Shown: one piece after another, positions 60,369 to 64,000 of the stretch
Position numbering within the stretch: the first letter of the stretch is position 1
Layout of the letters: each line of letters begins with the position of its first letter
Assembly: GCA_016214855.1 (NCBI GenBank)
Contig: JACRMT010000013.1
Location: forward strand, 62,001 to 126,000
DNA: 64,000 nt
Reading direction: 5' to 3'
Source of the DNA: Nitrospirota bacterium
GTDB lineage: Bacteria > Nitrospirota > Thermodesulfovibrionia > Thermodesulfovibrionales > UBA6898
Notes under the pieces: model-generated
The model's input: the letters and a program-made list of their open reading frames with translations, nothing else
The model's database searches: none
What the model was told of the DNA's origin: nothing
Position numbers and translations under genes: made by a program

Positions 60369-61298
60369 ATGCAGATCGGCATGATCGGTTTGGGACGTAT
60401 GGGAATGAATATGGCGGTCCGCCTGCTTCGCGGCAGGCACGCAGTAACAGCCTTCAACAGAACGCCGGATAGGACCAGGGAAATCGCAAAAAAAGGAGCA
60501 AAGGCGGCCTTCACTCCTGAGGAACTCGTCTCCCTGCTTCGACCTCCCCGTTTTCTCTGGATCATGCTGCCTGCAGGAAGACCGACGGATGACATGATCG
60601 CCAGCCTCCTGCCGCTCCTGAAAAAAGGCGATACGATCATTGACGGCGGCAACGGTTTTTATAAAGATGATGTCCGGCGGGCGGAGAAGTTGAAAAAGGC
60701 CGGCATAGCGTATGTTGATGCAGGCGTGAGCGGCGGCATCTGGGGCCTGAAGGCAGGGTACTGTCTTATGACAGGCGGCGAAAAAGCGGTCTGCAAAAAA
60801 CTTGAACCGATATTCAGGACCCTGGCGCCAAAAGACGGGTACCTCTATTGCGGCCCTGCCGGCGCTGGCCATTTTGTAAAGATGGTGCATAATGGCATCG
60901 AATACGGCATGATGTCTGCGTATGGAGAGGGCTTCGGTATCCTCGATGCATCACCTTATGGAAAACATCTGGACTTCGGCGCAGTAGCGCACCTCTGGAA
61001 CCAGGGCAGCGTTGTCCGTTCATGGCTTCTTGAACTGGCAGAAGAGGCCTTCAAGAAAGATAAGAGGCTCGCAAAGCTCGAAGCATATGTGGAAGACTCG
61101 GGAGAAGGAAGATGGACCGTGCAGCAGGCAATAGAGACAGCGGTCCCTGCGCCGGTCATTACTGCCGCCCTCTTCCAGAGGTTCCGTTCACGGGATGCCA
61201 ATGCCTTCTCTGACAGAATGTTGGCTGCACTGCGCAACGAGTTCGGCGGCCATGTGGTCAGGAAAAAGAAGGGCAACGGCAGGAAAGGCCAAGGTTAA
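60369..61298 (+). CDS. gnd: 6-phosphogluconate dehydrogenase, decarboxylating (short YqeC/GndA-like type)
   Basis: 309 residues from ATG 60369 behind a GGAGG site. NAD(P) site QIGMIGLGRMGMNMAVRLL, IIDGGNGFYKDD (about 92), substrate stretch DAGVSGGIWGLKAGYCLM (about 113) and catalytic KMVHNGIEYGMM (about 168). It is shorter than the E. coli enzyme of about 470 residues, as usual for the group that often prefers NAD. It is first of gnd-zwf-pgl. Confidence 0.9.
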   Translation: MQIGMIGLGRMGMNMAVRLLRGRHAVTAFNRTPDRTREIAKKGAKAAFTPEELVSLLRPPRFLWIMLPAGRPTDDMIASLLPLLKKGDTIIDGGNGFYKDDVRRAEKLKKAGIAYVDAGVSGGIWGLKAGYCLMTGGEKAVCKKLEPIFRTLAPKDGYLYCGPAGAGHFVKMVHNGIEYGMMSAYGEGFGILDASPYGKHLDFGAVAHLWNQGSVVRSWLLELAEEAFKKDKRLAKLEAYVEDSGEGRWTVQQAIETAVPAPVITAALFQRFRSRDANAFSDRMLAALRNEFGGHVVRKKKGNGRKGQG

Positions 61299-61313
61299 GA
61301 GGAAACGGAAGAT

Positions 61314-62837
61314 ATGAATAACGGGCCTGCATACGCCACCTATGACAGCTGCAGCATAGAGATCCCGAGGCCTTTCCTGCTGGTGATATTCGGCGCATCA
61401 GGAGACCTCAGCCGGAAAAAGCTCTTCCCTGCGCTCTACCGTCTGGACAGAGACGGTCTTCTTCCCCGCAACTCCTGCATCCTCGGAACTGCAAGGACAG
61501 CAATGGACCAGAACTCGTTCCGTGAACAGATCCGCCAGGCAGTAGAACAGGCAATGGGCAAAGACTTTGACAGAAAGGCATGGGACGTCTTCAGCGCAAG
61601 GCTCTATTACCATGCAGGAGCTTATGACGATCCTGCCTCTTACTCTATCATGAGGGCGGTCATAACAGGACTCGAGCAGGCCCACGACACCCTGGCCAAC
61701 CGGATCTTCTATCTTGCGGTGCCGCCGACCGTCTATGAACTGATCATTACGAACCTCGGCATATCCGGCCTTTCGAAAGAAGATGGCGGATTCACCCATG
61801 TAGCCGTAGAAAAGCCGATCGGTTCCGACCTCGACTCTGCAAGAAAGCTCAATGCCGTGCTCAGGACCTCGTTTCTTGAACGTCAGATCTACCGTATGGA
61901 CCATTACCTTGCAAAAGAGACGGTGCAGAACATCCTCATGTTCCGGTTTGCCAATGCGATCTTCGAGCCGCTCTGGAACAGACGCTATATCGACCACGTT
62001 CAGATCACGGTTGCAGAGAGCATCGGCATCGAAAACAGGGCCGGCTATTATGAAAAGGCCGGCATACTCAGGGACATGTTCCAGAACCATATCTTCCAGC
62101 TCCTTGCGCTCACTGCCATGGAGCCTCCCGCGCTGTTTGAGGCTGAAAGGGTGAGGGATGAAAGGGTCAAGGTATTCCGTTCCATCAGACCCCTGAGTGT
62201 TTCCGGCCTTCGGGACAGTCTTGTGCTCGGCCAATACGGCTCAGGGTCGATCAACGGAACCGCAGTCAATGCATACAGACAGGAAAAGGGCGTATCGCCT
62301 GACTCGCAGACGCCGACCTATGCTGCTCTAAAGGTCTATATTGATAACTGGCGATGGAACGGTGTGCCTTTTTACCTCCGCTCAGGCAAGAGGCTTTCCG
62401 GGAAAAAAGCAGAGATCTCGATCCATTACAGGGCAGTGCCGCATCTTATGTTCGCCCAGGCACTGAAGGAGAAGATCGAACCGAATACGCTCGTGATCCG
62501 CATTCAGCCGGACGAGGGCATCGACATCACCTTCCAGGCAAAAAATCCCGGCACAAAGATATGTCTCAGCCCGGTGAACATGGATTTCTCATACCCGCGC
62601 TTTGTGGCGCTGAGCGATTATGAACGCATCCTGCTCGACTGCATGCAGGGGGATCAGATGCTTTTCGTCAGGGACGACAGCGTTGAAGAGACCTGGGCGC
62701 TTCTCAATCCGGTTTTTGAAGAGTTCGAGTCCGGAAGGTCAGCCCTGCTGCTTCAGCCGTACACTTCAGGAACTGAAGGTCCTGCTGAAGCAACAGAGCT
62801 TCTGCGAAAGGATGGAAGGGCATGGAGACCGCTCTGA
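61314..62837 (+). CDS. zwf: Glucose-6-phosphate 1-dehydrogenase
   Basis: 507 residues, full length. Coenzyme site VIFGASGDLSRKKLFPALY (about 24), active-site YRMDHYLAKETVQN (about 193) with the conserved Asp-His, and FYLRSGKRLSGKKAEI (about 350). It oxidises glucose-6-phosphate to the lactone, making NADPH. It overlaps pgl by 16 bases. Confidence 0.93.
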   Translation: MNNGPAYATYDSCSIEIPRPFLLVIFGASGDLSRKKLFPALYRLDRDGLLPRNSCILGTARTAMDQNSFREQIRQAVEQAMGKDFDRKAWDVFSARLYYHAGAYDDPASYSIMRAVITGLEQAHDTLANRIFYLAVPPTVYELIITNLGISGLSKEDGGFTHVAVEKPIGSDLDSARKLNAVLRTSFLERQIYRMDHYLAKETVQNILMFRFANAIFEPLWNRRYIDHVQITVAESIGIENRAGYYEKAGILRDMFQNHIFQLLALTAMEPPALFEAERVRDERVKVFRSIRPLSVSGLRDSLVLGQYGSGSINGTAVNAYRQEKGVSPDSQTPTYAALKVYIDNWRWNGVPFYLRSGKRLSGKKAEISIHYRAVPHLMFAQALKEKIEPNTLVIRIQPDEGIDITFQAKNPGTKICLSPVNMDFSYPRFVALSDYERILLDCMQGDQMLFVRDDSVEETWALLNPVFEEFESGRSALLLQPYTSGTEGPAEATELLRKDGRAWRPL

Positions 62838-63568
62838 GCGAGATTCTCAGAATCGTCGAAAACCCGGCGGAGCTTGCCGCTGAAGGCGCAAAGCTCTTCA
62901 GGGATGCCTCTGAACAGGCTATCGCGGAACAGGGCAGATTTTCCGTTGCACTCTCAGGAGGCTCGACACCCCGTCAGCTCTTCCGGCATCTTGGCACCTC
63001 ATATCGGAAGAAGATCGCCTGGGACAGGGTACATCTCTTCTGGTCAGACGAGCGGTGTCTGCCGCGCGACCACGAGCAGAGCAACTTCAGACTGGCCTAT
63101 GATGAACTGATATCGCGCATATGGATACCCGGTGCGAATGTTCACAGGATAAAAGGTGAACTGAGGCCTCTGGAAGCGTCCCAATACTACGAAGTTGATA
63201 TGAAAAAACATTTTGTCGAAGATCTGCCGGCCTTTGACCTCATTCTGCTCGGTCTCGGCGCAGACGGCCATACTGCCTCTCTCTTCCCCGGTTCAGAGAT
63301 CCTCAGGGAAAAGCAGCGGCTTGCCCTGCCGGTCTTCTCCGACACCGCTCTTCACTGGCGCGTCACGCTGACCCTTCCGGTGCTGAACTCTGCGAAGCGG
63401 GTGATCTTCCTTGTCAGCGGCAGATCAAAGGCAGGGATCGTCGGTTCTCTGCTCAGCCGCAAGGAAAACAGGGAATATCCGGCTGCGATGGTCAGACCAT
63501 CTGACGGAAATATCACGTGGCTTCTGGACAGAGACGCAGCTGCAGATCTGCCGAAAGCCTCATTATGA
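62822..63568 (+). CDS. pgl: 6-phosphogluconolactonase
   Basis: 248 residues. SVALSGGSTPRQLFRHL (about 40), VHLFWSDERCLPRDHEQSN (about 70) and LGLGADGHTASLFPGS (about 143) are the family signatures. It hydrolyses the lactone from Zwf. Start overlaps zwf; the stop overlaps the next gene (ATGA). Confidence 0.92.
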   Translation: METALSEILRIVENPAELAAEGAKLFRDASEQAIAEQGRFSVALSGGSTPRQLFRHLGTSYRKKIAWDRVHLFWSDERCLPRDHEQSNFRLAYDELISRIWIPGANVHRIKGELRPLEASQYYEVDMKKHFVEDLPAFDLILLGLGADGHTASLFPGSEILREKQRLALPVFSDTALHWRVTLTLPVLNSAKRVIFLVSGRSKAGIVGSLLSRKENREYPAAMVRPSDGNITWLLDRDAAADLPKASL

Positions 63569-64000
63569 CGAACTTCAGCATCGCGATGCTTCGGGGTCTG
63601 GTCTCCTGGGGCGGTTTTTTTATCTTTCTCCTCTTCGAGTATGTGCGGCCCTACCGGCCATCCTCTGTGCCGAAAAGAGAACGGCTCTTGACCAACATCT
63701 CTCTCACGATATTCAACAGTGCAGTCCTCAGTCTCCTGTTTGCCACGGCAACGATCAACAGCGCCCTGCATGTTTCCGCAGGCCATCTCGGCATACTGAA
63801 CAGCTTCAGTCTGTCTTTCTGGCAGAAGGTTTTTCTGTCGGTCATATGCATGGACCTCGTCTTTTATATATGGCATCTCCTGAATCATCGCGTCCCCCTT
63901 CTCTGGCGCTTTCACCGCGTACATCACAGTGACCTCAATATGGATGTGTCAACAGCAAGCCGTTTCCATATCGGTGAGCTTGCGCTCTCCTCCGGGATCA
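63565..64000 (+). CDS. Sterol desaturase/fatty acid hydroxylase family protein (C-terminus off the window)
   Basis: 145 codons are visible from ATG 63565, in frame to the edge. Three hydrophobic segments, with the di-iron His motifs WHLLNH (about 109-114) and RFHRVHHSD (about 121-129); further His boxes expected in the family would lie off the window. These membrane enzymes hydroxylate or desaturate lipids with oxygen. It is coupled to pgl by an ATGA overlap, possibly to use NADPH made by the operon; that link is inference. Confidence 0.85.
   Translation, partial: MTNFSIAMLRGLVSWGGFFIFLLFEYVRPYRPSSVPKRERLLTNISLTIFNSAVLSLLFATATINSALHVSAGHLGILNSFSLSFWQKVFLSVICMDLVFYIWHLLNHRVPLLWRFHRVHHSDLNMDVSTASRFHIGELALSSGI

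Noticed and set aside
1-64000. tRNA, rRNA, prophage or insertion sequence
   Set aside because: No cloverleaf, conserved rRNA segment, integrase or transposase was recognised on either strand; a dedicated RNA scan was not possible here.

Overview
The window looks like chromosome from an anaerobic, Gram-negative, moderately GC-rich bacterium. A lipid A-type acyltransferase and several lipoproteins indicate an outer membrane. The ferredoxin-dependent indolepyruvate oxidoreductase, B12-binding radical SAM enzymes and a polyferredoxin membrane protein fit an anaerobic lineage. The many multi-sensor histidine kinases and the dispersed palindromic repeats (also translated inside proteins) remind me of Nitrospirota or Desulfobacterota-like genomes. 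That placement is inference; no rRNA or tRNA is present to test it.

Layout. 1-8.7 kb (minus strand) is an accessory surface-protein region. A partial secreted protein with squalene-cyclase-like repeats and five CARDB-like modules runs off the left edge. Upstream of it lies a large secreted transglutaminase-like protein, split by a frameshift at a perfect 51-nt palindrome. It is followed by a small membrane protein, then a tandem headless copy of its own C-terminal half, a second paralogous small membrane protein and a PH-like membrane protein. This head/tip/partner plus orphan tip/partner layout is that of polymorphic toxin-immunity loci and is my main candidate for an undescribed system. 8.8-17.1 kb holds three radical SAM enzymes, a lipoprotein, a hybrid histidine kinase and a lipid A-type acyltransferase. 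17.2-23.4 kb holds dCMP deaminase, a decayed HicA, an AbrB/VapC module with palindromic operators, an MrfA-like helicase flanked by inverted repeat elements, a thioredoxin-like protein, an amidohydrolase and a Phd/ParE module. 23.4-28.2 kb holds a 912-residue fusion of cNMP-binding, degenerate NtrC-type AAA+ and NapH-like polyferredoxin modules, a lipoprotein, a JAMM protease and cysteine synthase.

28.3-40 kb is an aromatic/branched-chain acid block: iorAB, two paaK paralogues, a double ACT-domain protein, livKHMGF and, separately, DAHP synthase. Together these can interconvert aryl-pyruvates and aryl-acetates with acyl-CoAs, import amino acids and feed or drain aromatic amino-acid synthesis. 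40.0-46.1 kb holds an RRM protein plus ribosomal protein S21 operon with a structured leader, an MFS transporter, WrbA, an RNase II-family enzyme and a MerA/Lpd-like flavoprotein. 46.2-57.6 kb is a same-strand signalling block: CheR, four histidine kinases, single and double receiver proteins and a PstS-like binding protein, with no DNA-binding output domain. 57.6-60.1 kb (minus) holds a TVP38/DedA-like protein, a DUF3047-like protein and ArsS. 60.4-64 kb is an oxidative pentose-phosphate operon (gnd-zwf-pgl) that runs into a fatty-acid-hydroxylase-like gene cut by the right edge.

Repeats. Three short repeat families recur: GC-rich double hairpins, GCTGA-type runs, and a CCTTCGACTGGCTCAGGAC-type motif. 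Several lie inside reading frames. No CRISPR array, tRNA, rRNA, prophage or transposase was seen.
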